From assembly GCF_015477775.1 (NCBI RefSeq), contig NZ_JADLQO010000009.1, positions 248,001 through 312,000 on the forward strand: a stretch of 64,000 bases of DNA. The letters run 5' to 3'. Positions 1 through 8,796 of this stretch are shown here, piece by piece. Each line of letters starts with the position of its first letter. Within the stretch, counting starts at the first letter, position 1. A program made the translations under genes and the position numbers. This DNA comes from Nocardia abscessus (GTDB lineage: Bacteria; Actinomycetota; Actinomycetes; Mycobacteriales; Mycobacteriaceae). The notes beneath the pieces were generated by a model. It did not search any database and had not been told where the DNA came from. It was given only the letters and a program-made list of their open reading frames with translations.

Positions 1-2
1 GT

Positions 3-356
3 GACCTGCAAGGTCGCGAGGACTACGTCGGCCCGTGGCTGCCCGAGCCGCTGCTGCTCGACGAGCGCGACGCGGCGGCTGACATGGTGCTCGCCGAGTC
101 GGTGTCGATGGCGATGCTCGTGCTGCTGGAAGCACTCACTCCCGACGAGCGAGCGGTGTTCGTGTTGCGCGAGGTGTTCGGCTTCGACTACGACGACATC
201 GCCACGGCGGTGGGCAAACCCGTGATGACGGTGCGCAAGGTGGCCCACCGCGCCCGCTCGCACGTGCAGGCGCGACGCAAACGCTTCGAACCCGTCGACG
301 GCGACGGTTCCGCGTCAGATCAGCCGGTAGGGAGCCGACAAGCCGCAGTGCAGTGA
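3..356 (+). CDS. ECF41-type sigma factor (SigJ-like), 5' end outside window, C-terminal domain missing
   Basis: Partial gene. The reading frame is open from base 3 and begins within the sigma-2/sigma-4 linker (YVGPWLPEPLL is typical of ECF41 sigma factors). It continues through sigma region 4 (LTPDERAVFVLREVFGFDY, then a helix-turn-helix ending AHRARSHVQARRK). ECF41 proteins normally carry a SnoaL-like C-terminal domain of roughly 110-120 residues that tunes sigma activity. Here the frame stops about 22 residues after the helix-turn-helix, so that domain is absent. It could be a naturally short form or a decayed copy. A second, frameshifted ECF41 gene lies at 19756-20651. The family call is firm; whether the gene is functional is unknown. 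Confidence 0.8.
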   Translation, partial: DLQGREDYVGPWLPEPLLLDERDAAADMVLAESVSMAMLVLLEALTPDERAVFVLREVFGFDYDDIATAVGKPVMTVRKVAHRARSHVQARRKRFEPVDGDGSASDQPVGSRQAAVQ

Positions 357-431
357 GCGACCCCGCACTCGGCCCGCCACGCACCGGCAGCCAAGGTTCG
401 TTGTGAACAGCGAAGACCCGAGGTGCGTTCC

Positions 432-1190
432 TCAGCTGTCGGACGTGACCACGGTGCCGGCTTCAGCTGCGGTGCGCCGCCGCCGGGCGCGGTGGGCGAG
501 TGCGTCGAGGATGCGTTGCCATGCCGGTGATGCCTCGGAGATCCGGGAAGAGACCAGCTTCAGGTAGCCCGGCCGGCTGCCGTCTCGTTCGTATTCGATC
601 TCCCAGGCGTCCAGGTCGTCGATGAGCTGGTCCAGGCGTGGATCGTGCGGATCCCAGTCGACCGATTGATCGCAGGCGAGATACAGGCGCGTCGTCTCGG
701 GGTCATCGAAGCCGGCGTTCTTTTCCCGGATCCGCTGCGGCATGGCGCGTGGATCCAGTGCTTGCATCAGGATCCACGAGTCGCGCTCGAGTCGTACCCG
801 CAATTCACTGATCCCGAGACCGCGCATTCGGTCCAGGATGGCGACCACTTCGGCAGGCAGGACAAGCCGTTCGCCGCTGGCCAATTCGGCGATCCGGCGG
901 CGGTTATCGGCGAGCTGGTCGATCTTGCGCTGCAGTTCGGCGTCGATGTCGGTAATGGCCGAGGCGAATTCGGCCGGCTGCGCGTGCAGCAGCGCGTCGA
1001 TACGGGCCAGCGGAACGCCGGCATCGGCGAGTGTCCTGATCCGGATGAGATCCACCGCCGCCTGCGCGCTGTAGCGACGGTAGCCCGAAGAGTCACGGTC
1101 GGGCTCGGGCAAGAGGCCGACGTGATGGTAGTGACGAACGGTGCGCACGGTCACGCCGGCGGTCACCGCGAGTTGACCGATCGTGAGCAC
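432..1190 (-). CDS. MerR family transcriptional regulator
   Basis: A 252-residue protein whose N-terminus is a MerR winged helix-turn-helix (MLTIGQLAVTAGVTVRTVRHYHHVGLLPE, wing GYRRYS), followed by a coiled-coil dimerisation helix (about residues 75-110) and an effector-binding-like C-terminal region of unknown ligand. No cysteine cluster for metal sensing is visible. It lies 38 bp downstream of an alpha/beta hydrolase gene on the same strand and is probably co-transcribed with it. The palindrome with a TTGACC -35 element in front of the hydrolase (2146-2160) has MerR-type promoter architecture, so autoregulation of the pair is likely but inferred. Confidence 0.88.
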   Translation of the reverse strand: MLTIGQLAVTAGVTVRTVRHYHHVGLLPEPDRDSSGYRRYSAQAAVDLIRIRTLADAGVPLARIDALLHAQPAEFASAITDIDAELQRKIDQLADNRRRIAELASGERLVLPAEVVAILDRMRGLGISELRVRLERDSWILMQALDPRAMPQRIREKNAGFDDPETTRLYLACDQSVDWDPHDPRLDQLIDDLDAWEIEYERDGSRPGYLKLVSSRISEASPAWQRILDALAHRARRRRTAAEAGTVVTSDS

Positions 1191-1228
1191 CGTCCTCCTA
1201 TTCTTCGTGAAACGTGATCGTGCCGAGT

Positions 1229-2131
1229 CTAGGGGCGAGCCGCGCGGTCGATGACGTCGCGGATCGCCTGGACCACGGCGTCGGGGCGGTCGAAGCAGAG
1301 CCGGTGGTGCACGGTGTCGGAGAGAATGCGTTGTTCCCCGCGCGACACCGCGCTCACCAGGACCGCGTCCATTCGCCTTCTGCCGTCCTGCATCTTCTGC
1401 ATCGTCTCCGCCTGCTGGGCGGGGTCGGTGCCCAGCACGCTGAGAGCGACCACCGGGACATCAGGAAGGTTGGGTCCGGCCCGCAGTTCGGTGGCCAATT
1501 CGGTCAACATGCTGCGCTCGGCGATGCCGACCCGGATCCATTCGTCACTCGACTTGGCATCGATCAGCGACCGCCGGATGTGCTCCGGGTAGTCCGCGAG
1601 CAACTCGGCGCGCATCTCGCGCAGGGCTGAGCGCAGCCGTTCGAGCTGATCGGGATCGGATGCCATCTGCTCGGCCGCGGCCAGCCGCATCGCGGGCGGC
1701 ATGAAGTCGTCCCAGTCGCGGTGCAAGCCGTCCAACCAGACCAGACCGGCCACCTCCCGCGGGTACAGCTGCGCGAACCGATGCGCGTAGAAGGCGCCGA
1801 GGGAGTGTGGCGCGAAAATGTACGGGGCGGGGATGTCCTGGGCGCGCAGCAGTTCGTGTAGTTCTGTGGCGACCGCGGCGGCGGTGCGCGGCAACGGGAG
1901 GGGATCGCTGTAGCCCGTGCCGCCGCGGTCGTACACCACGGCGGTGGTGAACTGCGAAACATGTTGCTGGACGCCGAAATAATCCAGACCGACCGCGCCG
2001 GCGCCCGGCAGGAACACGACGGCCGGTCCGCCGCTGCCCAACCGATGCACGAAAATGCGGCGGCCGTCGATCTGCTGGAACCCTCCGACCGGCGGAGCGA
2101 GCCGAGCCGAAGCAATGCTGTTGTTCGTCAT
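1229..2131 (-). CDS. Alpha/beta hydrolase
   Basis: About 300 residues when started at the ATG at 2131; a TTG five codons upstream is possible. Alpha/beta hydrolase fold: oxyanion strand VVFLPGAG, then VVYDRGGTGYSD, nucleophile elbow PHSLG with Ser110, and a C-terminal His near residue 276 (VHHRL). The substrate cannot be predicted. It forms a probable two-gene unit with the downstream MerR regulator. A MerR-type spacer palindrome lies directly upstream, so expression is probably induced by the MerR ligand. Because that promoter's -10 would fall close to the ATG, the start codon is uncertain. Confidence 0.85.
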   Translation of the reverse strand: MTNNSIASARLAPPVGGFQQIDGRRIFVHRLGSGGPAVVFLPGAGAVGLDYFGVQQHVSQFTTAVVYDRGGTGYSDPLPLPRTAAAVATELHELLRAQDIPAPYIFAPHSLGAFYAHRFAQLYPREVAGLVWLDGLHRDWDDFMPPAMRLAAAEQMASDPDQLERLRSALREMRAELLADYPEHIRRSLIDAKSSDEWIRVGIAERSMLTELATELRAGPNLPDVPVVALSVLGTDPAQQAETMQKMQDGRRRMDAVLVSAVSRGEQRILSDTVHHRLCFDRPDAVVQAIRDVIDRAARP

Positions 2132-2145
2132 GCGACAAGGCTCCA

Positions 2146-2169
2146 ACCCTGACGCAGGGTCAAGGTCAA
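2146..2169 (-). promoter_or_regulatory. Probable MerR-type operator/promoter
   Basis: Perfect inverted repeat ACCCTG-ACG-CAGGGT at 2146-2160, abutting TTGACC read on the minus strand (2163-2158) and a second TTGACC (2169-2164). A palindrome placed between a -35 element and a spaced-out -10 is the classical MerR operator layout. It lies immediately upstream of the hydrolase-merR pair. Confidence 0.6.
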
Positions 2170-2176
2170 ACCCATG

Positions 2177-2902
2177 TCACCACGGCACTATCCCTGCGTC
2201 GTCGAAGAACCCACCGGTCGGTCCTTCGTCGGGCAGGGTCGCGAGCCGGATGGCAATCGCCGCGCCCTGCTCCGGAGTGCGGACGCCACGAAATCCGTTG
2301 AGATCGGTTGCGGTGAAGCCCGGGCAGGCTGCGTTGATCAGGATGTTGGTGTCGCGCAGTTCCTTGACGTATTGGACGGTGACAGCGTTCAGGAACGTCT
2401 TCGACGCGGAGTACGCAGCGGAAATCGGGCCCGTATCGATACCCGGGGTGGTCTGCAGAGTAAGGGAGCCGACCGTGCTGGACATGTTGACGATCCGCGG
2501 TGAGGCGGAGCGCCGCAGCAGCGGTAGCACCGCGTTGGTGACGCGGATGACGCCGATCACGTTGGTTTCCACGGCGGCGCGCACGGTCGCGGGGTCGACG
2601 GCGGAGGGCGTCTGTGGCATGCCGCCGGTTATTCCGGCGTTGTTGACGAGCACGTCGAGGCGTCCGATGCGGTCCTCGATCAGCTCGGCGGCGGCGACCA
2701 CGCTCGCGTCGTCGGTCACGTCGAGCGGTACGCCGAACGCATCGGCACCGGCCGCCCGCAACTTCTGCACGGCGGCTTCGCGGCGCTGTTCATCCCGGGC
2801 GCCGACACCGACACTCCAACCGAGGGCGCCCAAGCCGGCCGCGATCTCGTACCCGATGCCCTTGTTCGCGCCGGTCACCAGCGCGATCGTCTGTTCACTC
2901 AT
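2177..2902 (-). CDS. Short-chain dehydrogenase/reductase
   Basis: A 241-residue classical SDR. The cofactor motif TGANKGIG sits at residues 10-17, NNAG follows the LDVLV strand, and the active-site Ser lies in NMSSTVGS. The catalytic YxxxK is in SAAYSASK and the PGF loop in NAACPGFTATDLNG. The ARDEQRR segment after strand beta-2 suggests NADP(H) preference. The start is the ATG at 2902. It is divergent from a LysR regulator with a 105-bp intergenic region carrying a LysR-type palindrome, so it is very probably that regulator's target. The substrate is unknown. Confidence 0.92.
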   Translation of the reverse strand: MSEQTIALVTGANKGIGYEIAAGLGALGWSVGVGARDEQRREAAVQKLRAAGADAFGVPLDVTDDASVVAAAELIEDRIGRLDVLVNNAGITGGMPQTPSAVDPATVRAAVETNVIGVIRVTNAVLPLLRRSASPRIVNMSSTVGSLTLQTTPGIDTGPISAAYSASKTFLNAVTVQYVKELRDTNILINAACPGFTATDLNGFRGVRTPEQGAAIAIRLATLPDEGPTGGFFDDAGIVPW

Positions 2903-2957
2903 ACGGTCGATCCTGTTCCGGGTCCGGCGGGACGTCCAAGACCGACTGAGTGGACAG

Positions 2958-2976
2958 CGATACCGCTCGGGTATCG
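2958..2976. promoter_or_regulatory. LysR-type operator (inverted repeat)
   Basis: Perfect 7-5-7 inverted repeat CGATACC-GCTCG-GGTATCG between the divergent SDR and LysR genes, containing the T-N11-A type core (ATACC...GGTAT) usual for LysR recognition sites. It ends about 30 bp before the lysR start, as expected for an autoregulatory, divergent activator site. Confidence 0.6.
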
Positions 2977-3007
2977 ACCCGGCTGGACGCCGGATAACCT
3001 GAGAATC

Positions 3008-3856
3008 GTGGAGACACGGGAGCTGCGATACTTCGTCGCCGTCGCCGAGGAACTGCACTTCGGGCGGGCGGCGCAGCGGCTCGGGATCGCGCAGCCCCCA
3101 CTGTCGCGGGCGATCGGGCAACTCGAACGGCGGCTCGGGGTGGTCTTGCTGCAACGAACCAGTCGCGCTGTCACCCTGACCGAGGCCGGGTCGGTGCTCT
3201 TGGGGGAGGCTCGGGCGGCGCTGGACGCGGTCGAGGCCGCCGACCGACGCACCCGCCGCGCGGCCCTCGCCGCGACCGGCCGCGCTGGTGTGGTCCTGGC
3301 CACGAAGGCCGGAGCGTCCATCGAACTGCTGTCCAAACTTCTCGACGCCTACGCCGCCGAGCCCGGCTCGGTCGCCGTCGAGGTGCTCCTGTGCGGGATC
3401 GGCGAACAGGAGCGCCTGCTACGCGACGGGCGCGCCGACGTGGCTTTGTTGCATCGGCCGTTCGACGCGATGGCCGGATTCGACATCGAGGAGCTGTACA
3501 CCGAGGAGCAGGTCGTGCTCCTGCCTGCCGGGCATCCCCTCGCCAACCGGACACACGTGCGGATGGCCGAGGTCGCCGAGCTGCCCGGCCTACCGCTGCC
3601 ACGCTGGCCTCGACGAGACGGTACATACCCGGACGGCCCTGGTCCGCAGGTTCGCGACCATACCCAGCTGCTCCAGTTGATCGCGCTCGGACGGGCTTCG
3701 GCGATCCTGCCGGAGTCGGTCCGAACCCATCTTCGCCGCGACCACGCCGCCGTGCCGGTGCTGGACGCGCCGACCGTCACGACGGTGATCGCGTGGCCAC
3801 CGCACAGCCGATCCAGAGCCGTCGCCGATCTCGTCCGGACTGCTACACGCCTCTAG
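3008..3856 (+). CDS. LysR family transcriptional regulator
   Basis: A 282-residue LysR protein starting at GTG. The N-terminal winged helix-turn-helix (RELRYFVAVAEELHFGRAA, then PPLSRAIGQLERRLG, LTEAG) is intact. The substrate-binding domain spans about residues 90-280 (DVALLHRPF, VVLLPAGHPLA, ASAILPES). The divergent SDR gene and the shared palindrome at 2958-2976 make local control of the dehydrogenase the likely role. The inducer is unknown. Confidence 0.92.
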   Translation: METRELRYFVAVAEELHFGRAAQRLGIAQPPLSRAIGQLERRLGVVLLQRTSRAVTLTEAGSVLLGEARAALDAVEAADRRTRRAALAATGRAGVVLATKAGASIELLSKLLDAYAAEPGSVAVEVLLCGIGEQERLLRDGRADVALLHRPFDAMAGFDIEELYTEEQVVLLPAGHPLANRTHVRMAEVAELPGLPLPRWPRRDGTYPDGPGPQVRDHTQLLQLIALGRASAILPESVRTHLRRDHAAVPVLDAPTVTTVIAWPPHSRSRAVADLVRTATRL

Positions 3857-3910
3857 GTTGTGCCGAACTCGCGTTCGACAAGGCCGAACGCAGGTTAGGA
3901 TTCACATGTC

Positions 3911-6217
3911 ATGGGGCAGCGCAGGCCCGTATGCGGAGCCGGTAATCTGCCGTCGGCGGTCACGAGTTTTGTGGGTCGACAGCGGGAGATTCGCGAGGTC
4001 CGGGCACTGCTGGCGACTGCCAGACTGGTCACTCTGACCGGCGTGGGCGGGGTGGGGAAGACCCGCCTGGCCACGGAGGTAGCCGCTGCGTCCGGCCGCT
4101 CCTTTCCCGATGGGGTGTGGTTGGTCGACCTGGCTGCCGTGGATGATCCGCAACGGGTGGCGCGGGCGGTGGTGACCAGTCTCGGGATGCCGGATCTGTC
4201 GCACCGGACAGCGGAGCAGCAGATCGTGGAGCGCCTCGCCGACCGGCAGGTGCTGGTCGTGCTGGACAACTGCGAGCACCTGCTGGACGCCTGCCGCCTG
4301 CTGTGCCACTACCTGCTGCGTGCCTGCGCGGGGCTGCGGATTTTGACCACCAGCCGCGAACTGCTGGGCGAAGCGGGTGAGCACGTCTATCCGGTCAGCC
4401 CGCTGTCGGTGCCTGCTTTCGACGAGTCCGTCACACCTGTGGCGGTGGCGGGTTTCGACGCTCCGATGCTGCTGATGGAGCGTGCTCGGGCGGTGCGTCC
4501 GGACTTCGAGGTCACCGAGCGTAATGCGGGCACGGTGGTGCGGGTGTGCGAGCGGCTGGACGGGATTCCGCTCGCGATCGAGCTGGCCGCGTCCCGGCTG
4601 CGATCACTGCCGTTGCAGGCGATTCTGGACCGGCTAGAGGATCGGTTCGCGTTGTTGACGGGGGGTGCGCGAGCCGCGCTGCCGCGACAGCGGACGCTGC
4701 GTGCGCTGATCGACTGGAGCTATGAGCTGTGCTCGCCGGCCGAACAGCTCCTGTGGGCGCGACTGTCGGTGTTCGTCGGAGGGTTTACCCTGCATGCCGC
4801 GGAGGACGTTTGCGCAGGCCGTGATCTGCCGCGTGCGCAGGTGCTGGACCTGATCGATCACCTCGTCGCGCAATCGGTCGTCGTGCTTGTCCCGGCCGAG
4901 GATCAGACGCGTTATCGGTTGCTGGAAACGATCCGCGAGTATGGATGGCAGCGGGTGACCGAGCGCGGCGAGGGCTCCGCGCTGCGCGACCGGCACCGCG
5001 ACTACTACCTCGCGTTCGCTGAACGGATCGCCGGACAGTGGAACGGGCCCGGCCAGGAGACCGGCCTTGCCCTGTTGCGCGCCGACCGGGGAAACCTTGG
5101 AGGGGCGTTGGAGTGGGCGACCAGCAGTCCGGGGAGTTCCCGCGAGGCGCTGATTTTGGTTACGGCACTGCGCTATCACTGGTGCGCCGACGGATTCCTC
5201 GGCTCCGGGCGACGCTGGATCGACCGCGCCCTACGGATTGCCGCCGACTCGGACGCCGGGCGGATCTCCGCACTGTGGGTAGCGGGATGGGTGATGGTTC
5301 TGCAGGGCGACCTCGACGCCGCCGAGGCGGCGCTCGATGAATGCGCGGCGCTCGCCGCAGAAGCCGGAGACCACCGTGCGCTCGGCTGGGCCAGTAGCCT
5401 GCGCGCCACTGCCGCGGGATTCCGGGGAGATCTCGCCGCTTCCGTGACAGGATTCGAACGAGTGGTCGAGAGCTTCTCCGAGGACGACGAGCTGGTCCGG
5501 ATGACACTCTTCCAGCTCGCGGTCGCCTATACGCACGGGCGTAATCCGAGAGCATGTGCGACGGCGCGGCGAGCGATCGAGCTGGCCGACCGGCGCGGCG
5601 AGAAGTGGACGAAGTCGTACGCGGTCTGGGCACTCGGCTACGACCAGCTGGTTCGGGGGGATTTCGACGAGGCGATCGCCTCGGCTCACGCTGCCCTCGA
5701 GATCCAGCGCGAATTCAACGACCATGTGGGTACAGCGCTGATGATCGAGCTACTGGCCTGGACCGCGGCCGCCCGCGGCGAGCACCGCCATGCGGCCCGA
5801 CTCCTAGGAGCGATCCACATGATGTGGCGGCGAATCGGTACCTCGATCGCAGCGTTCGGGCCCCGGATGCCGGAACTACACGCTGTGTGCGAGCGCATCG
5901 TGACCGATTCGCTTCCTGAGGCGACGGTGCGTGCGGAACGAGTGCGTGGCGAAGGACTCGATCACGACCAGGCGATCGCCTACGCGCTCGACCGGAGTGC
6001 GTGCGGCCCGCAACCTGCGACGGTGCAAGCGGGCGTGCTGACAGCACGCGAGCGGCAGGTCGCCGAGCTACTCGCCCAGGGCTTGAGCAACCGGCAGATC
6101 GCCGAGCGACTCGTGGTGTCGCCCAGAACGGTCGACCGGCACGTCGAGAACATCCTCTGCAAACTCGGCTTCTCTTCTCGCGCGCAGGTCGCCGCCTGGA
6201 CGGCGCGTCCGCGTTGA
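3911..6217 (+). CDS. Large ATP-binding LuxR-family regulator (NB-ARC/TPR type)
   Basis: A 768-residue regulator. An STAND/NB-ARC-like NTPase occupies about residues 18-330, with P-loop TGVGGVGKT (residues 43-51), a Walker B-like strand VLVVLDNCEHL, a sensor segment LRILTTSREL and GIPLAIELAASRL. A helical TPR-like region follows (about 330-690), and a C-terminal LuxR helix-turn-helix (LTARERQVAELLAQGLSNRQIAERL, about residues 703-765) ends the protein. Such proteins couple nucleotide-dependent assembly to promoter activation. No dedicated target is adjacent, although the divergent SDR/LysR pair and the downstream relics are neighbours. A second ATG lies in a different frame just upstream; the ATG at 3911 is preferred. 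Confidence 0.9.
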   Translation: MGQRRPVCGAGNLPSAVTSFVGRQREIREVRALLATARLVTLTGVGGVGKTRLATEVAAASGRSFPDGVWLVDLAAVDDPQRVARAVVTSLGMPDLSHRTAEQQIVERLADRQVLVVLDNCEHLLDACRLLCHYLLRACAGLRILTTSRELLGEAGEHVYPVSPLSVPAFDESVTPVAVAGFDAPMLLMERARAVRPDFEVTERNAGTVVRVCERLDGIPLAIELAASRLRSLPLQAILDRLEDRFALLTGGARAALPRQRTLRALIDWSYELCSPAEQLLWARLSVFVGGFTLHAAEDVCAGRDLPRAQVLDLIDHLVAQSVVVLVPAEDQTRYRLLETIREYGWQRVTERGEGSALRDRHRDYYLAFAERIAGQWNGPGQETGLALLRADRGNLGGALEWATSSPGSSREALILVTALRYHWCADGFLGSGRRWIDRALRIAADSDAGRISALWVAGWVMVLQGDLDAAEAALDECAALAAEAGDHRALGWASSLRATAAGFRGDLAASVTGFERVVESFSEDDELVRMTLFQLAVAYTHGRNPRACATARRAIELADRRGEKWTKSYAVWALGYDQLVRGDFDEAIASAHAALEIQREFNDHVGTALMIELLAWTAAARGEHRHAARLLGAIHMMWRRIGTSIAAFGPRMPELHAVCERIVTDSLPEATVRAERVRGEGLDHDQAIAYALDRSACGPQPATVQAGVLTARERQVAELLAQGLSNRQIAERLVVSPRTVDRHVENILCKLGFSSRAQVAAWTARPR

Positions 6218-6531
6218 ACCTGCTGTTCGGGCGCACCCGGGGGGCGCTCACGAGGCCCTGCCACCAGCTTCTCGCCAACGAGATCGGTGCCGGACCGGGT
6301 CGTCGGTCCGGCGGCACATGACGCTTCAGGCGCCCGCGAACTGCGCAAATGGGTATCGAGTGGGTGTTTTCACCCATGCCGCGCAGTGCCGGATCTGTGA
6401 TGCTCGTCAGATCGTGACGAGCAGGAGGTCGGTTTTGACAGCATTTGACATCGCCGCGAAGTACCGTCGGCAGTCGGAAAGCAAAAGAATCGCAAGTCGC
6501 GCCCGCGATGTGCACCGCAATGGGGGCGGAG

Positions 6532-6789
6532 ATGAATGACGTCCGTCGAACCGAAGCGGAGGGCCTAGGCGTCACATGGCGCTTGCTTCAGGACCATTTG
6601 ATTTCGATTCTCGCGGTGCACAGTACATACGATGCATCGCCGATCGTCTCCTTCGGCCCCGACACTTACCCAGATCTCGTGCAAGCACGAGAACTTCTTC
6701 CAGAACTGACGAGGTTGTGGGACGCGGTGCGCCACGAATTCTGGGCAAGGCTCATTCCGCCACCACCTCGATCGTCGCAATCAAGGTGA
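6532..6789 (+). CDS. Small hypothetical protein
   Basis: An open frame of 85 codons within the otherwise gene-poor 6218-6842 interval. The ATG at 6532 follows a GGGGGCGGAG Shine-Dalgarno-like sequence. The product has a plausible mixed composition (VTWRLLQDHLISILAVHS near the start, LPELTRLWDAVRHEFW near the end) but matches no family I recognise. Base composition is less GC-rich than its neighbours. It may be a real small gene or chance; nothing else is visible in 6218-6531 or 6790-6842. Confidence 0.35.
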   Translation: MNDVRRTEAEGLGVTWRLLQDHLISILAVHSTYDASPIVSFGPDTYPDLVQARELLPELTRLWDAVRHEFWARLIPPPPRSSQSR

Positions 6790-6842
6790 TCAATTGCGTG
6801 TAGAACTCGCGGCCACTCACTCACCTGAGTGCCGCTGCAGTA

Positions 6843-7431
6843 TCAAGCGGCAACAGCGCGGTCAGTGCGCCGAAGCGGCCCGCGGGCGGCGGCCAGAGGT
6901 CGGCCGAACACGACGCGCAGTGCCGTGACAGCCATATCGGCCAATCCGCGCACACCAGGCGCCATCGTCGCGACCGAACGTACCGTGCGTGTGTCGGCGG
7001 GCGGTAACTGTTCGGGGTAGCGGTGCCCTTCGGGAGTCGGGTTGGCCTCGATGACTTGGTCGAGAATCGGGTACAGCGGCCGTAACGCGGCGATCACATT
7101 GGCGGCAGCGCGTCGGCGACCAGCAACCATTCCGCCTGCGTGACAGAACCGCGGGCGCGGGCACCGCGCTGCAGGACCAGGAGGGGTCGCAGCGTTCGGT
7201 GACGGCATCGATTGCCGATTGGAAGGCCAACAACGGCCGATCGGGATCCGGTGCGGCACCTGGGGGCAGTAGCACTGTGGTGACCGCGGCCTCCGCCCGG
7301 CCGTGCAGGTCGCTACTGCGATACAGCAGTTGCCATGCCGAAACTTTCTGCGGCACAGCCCGACGCAAAAGCGGGTTGTGTCCGGCCCGCCGTCGACCGC
7401 GGACATCCAGACGCATTCCAGCGAACATCAC
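6843..7431 (-). pseudogene. Relic of a secreted lipase (LIP family)
   Basis: Two overlapping minus-strand frames each carry part of a degraded coding region. The upstream part (from about 7431) reads VSAWQLLYRSSDLHGRAEA, VTTVLLPPGAAPD and LLAFQSAIDAVTERCDPSW, which is the N-terminal pattern of actinobacterial secretory lipases (LIP family, normally about 400 residues). The frame is then lost near 7150. The other frame carries ANVIAALRPLYPILDQVIE and APGVRGLADMAVTALRVVF before its stop at 6843; its origin is unclear. No signal peptide and no GxSxG nucleophile segment remain. Best read as a truncated, frameshifted pseudogene. Confidence 0.55.
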
Positions 7432-7525
7432 AAACCTCTGGTCGGTAAAGGATCAACGAAATTTGCTCGCCGGACAGTTCGGCCTATCGGGCAACGAGTG
7501 CCACGACGCTGCTTGGCGTTCGGCG

Positions 7526-8059
7526 TCAGTTGACTCGTTCCGCGTAACCGGGCGGCAATTCGCTGGGGGCGCAGGCGATGACGGTGTCGTCGTTCTCGCC
7601 GACATGTTCATACCACGTGATGGTGGCGAGTTCGCTGACCATATGGATCGGATAGGTCGGGCCTTGGTCACGATAGGAGGTCATCCGGTCGAGGAAGTCG
7701 TTTTGGAACAGCACTGTGCGCTGGGGGTGCTCGTGCACCCAGCGCGGGAAGAAGATGACTCCGTGCAGACGCCGCTGCTCGGGTGAGATGTTCACGGCGA
7801 CGGAGGTGCCGGTGGGCTCGGTCCAGGAGACTTTGAAGTGGCCTGTAGCGATGCGGACGGCGTCGACGTGCTGGTCTTTGACCCATCGTCCACCGACCAT
7901 GCCCGAGTGTATTCGGTAGTCGATGGTGTGGTCGTTCTTCACGTACATCTCGTACTGCCATCCGTTGTCATAGCGGTATATGAACCGGTGCCCCACCAGG
8001 CCGGCCAACTCGGCCATCGGCGCCTCGTGGTCTTCGGTGAGATGTGGGACGGTGCTCAT
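7526..8059 (-). CDS. padC: Phenolic acid decarboxylase
   Basis: A 177-residue cytoplasmic enzyme of the PAD family, which decarboxylates hydroxycinnamic acids (ferulic, p-coumaric, caffeic) to 4-vinylphenols without a cofactor. Family hallmarks are present: GHRFIYRYDNGWQYEMYVKN, TIDYRIHSGMVGGRWVKDQ, YEHVG near the end, and the usual small beta-barrel length. The start is the ATG at 8059. The gene is divergent from a MarR regulator, and the intergenic space holds a perfect 21-bp palindrome repeated in front of the nearby secreted carboxylesterase. This suggests a detoxification unit induced by phenolic acids. Confidence 0.9.
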   Translation of the reverse strand: MSTVPHLTEDHEAPMAELAGLVGHRFIYRYDNGWQYEMYVKNDHTIDYRIHSGMVGGRWVKDQHVDAVRIATGHFKVSWTEPTGTSVAVNISPEQRRLHGVIFFPRWVHEHPQRTVLFQNDFLDRMTSYRDQGPTYPIHMVSELATITWYEHVGENDDTVIACAPSELPPGYAERVN

Positions 8060-8106
8060 CGGAGTAGCTCCTGGGGTGGCTGGGGCGGCGAGCGCCCACG
8101 AAGCGG

Positions 8107-8127
8107 TTACTTTTGTCGCAAAAGTAA
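8107..8127. promoter_or_regulatory. MarR operator 1 (perfect palindrome)
   Basis: Perfect 9-3-9 inverted repeat (arms TTACTTTTG and CAAAAGTAA around TCG) in the padC-marR divergent region. The AT-rich arms contrast with the GC-rich surroundings. A near copy lies at 8710-8724. Confidence 0.75.
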
Positions 8128-8141
8128 TCACGGATGTCCAC

Positions 8142-8651
8142 CTGATGCAAGTGCACAATGAGGTCATGGATGCCATCGCCGTGCGGGCCCGATCGATGCC
8201 GGAGCCCGATTTCGAGGCTCAGCTCAGTGCCCTGCTCGGGCCGTTGCGGCGTGCGGTGCTGCATCGCACGCGGGCCGCCGAGGGGTTGCCGGACCTGCCG
8301 GAACCTCAGATCGAATTACTGCGGTTGCTGGTGGCCACCGGCGGCCTGACGCCCACCCGCGCCGCGAGCGAACTCCGGATGGCGCCGTCGACGATCAGCA
8401 ACCTCGTCAAGACGATGGCCGAAGCGGGACTGGTCGATCGCAAGCCACTGCCTTCCGACCGGCGCGGCGCGATACTGATGGCCTCCGCTCGGGCGCGGCA
8501 GTTGCTCGACCGGTATGACCGAGCCAGCGCCGCGATGTTACGCGAAGCCCTCGACGAGCTCCCGGCCTCCGACCGACCCGCGATCGAGTCCGCACTGCCC
8601 GCGCTGCAACGTTTGCTGACCATACTGGCGAGTGATCCCGACGCCGAGTAG
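8142..8651 (+). CDS. MarR family transcriptional regulator
   Basis: A 169-residue protein with a MarR winged helix-turn-helix: LPEPQIELLRLLVATGGLT, then SELRMAPSTISNLVKTMAEAG (recognition helix), then the wing LVDRKPLPSDRRGAIL, flanked by N- and C-terminal dimerisation helices. The start is placed at the ATG at 8142, 6 nt after a weak GGATG; an in-frame ATG at 8166 is possible. It is divergent from padC with a perfect palindrome between them. It probably represses padC, itself and the following carboxylesterase until a phenolic ligand binds. Confidence 0.88.
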   Translation: MMQVHNEVMDAIAVRARSMPEPDFEAQLSALLGPLRRAVLHRTRAAEGLPDLPEPQIELLRLLVATGGLTPTRAASELRMAPSTISNLVKTMAEAGLVDRKPLPSDRRGAILMASARARQLLDRYDRASAAMLREALDELPASDRPAIESALPALQRLLTILASDPDAE

Positions 8652-8709
8652 CTGCCCGCGACCCGGTTCGTCCAATCCTTCCCGCGCTCGACGCCACCCC
8701 TGTAGCTTG

Positions 8710-8724
8710 CTTTTGTCACAAAAG
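8710..8724. promoter_or_regulatory. MarR operator 2 in front of the carboxylesterase
   Basis: CTTTTG-TCA-CAAAAG, the same core as the padC-marR palindrome (one base different in the spacer, arms shortened). It is 72 bp upstream of the esterase start, placing the esterase in the same regulon. Confidence 0.65.
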
Positions 8725-8796
8725 TAGATTTGTTTCAGGTCGGCGCCTCCGTGGCGATGTATCAGGCGTCGACCCCAGGTGTGCAGGAGTGTTCTC

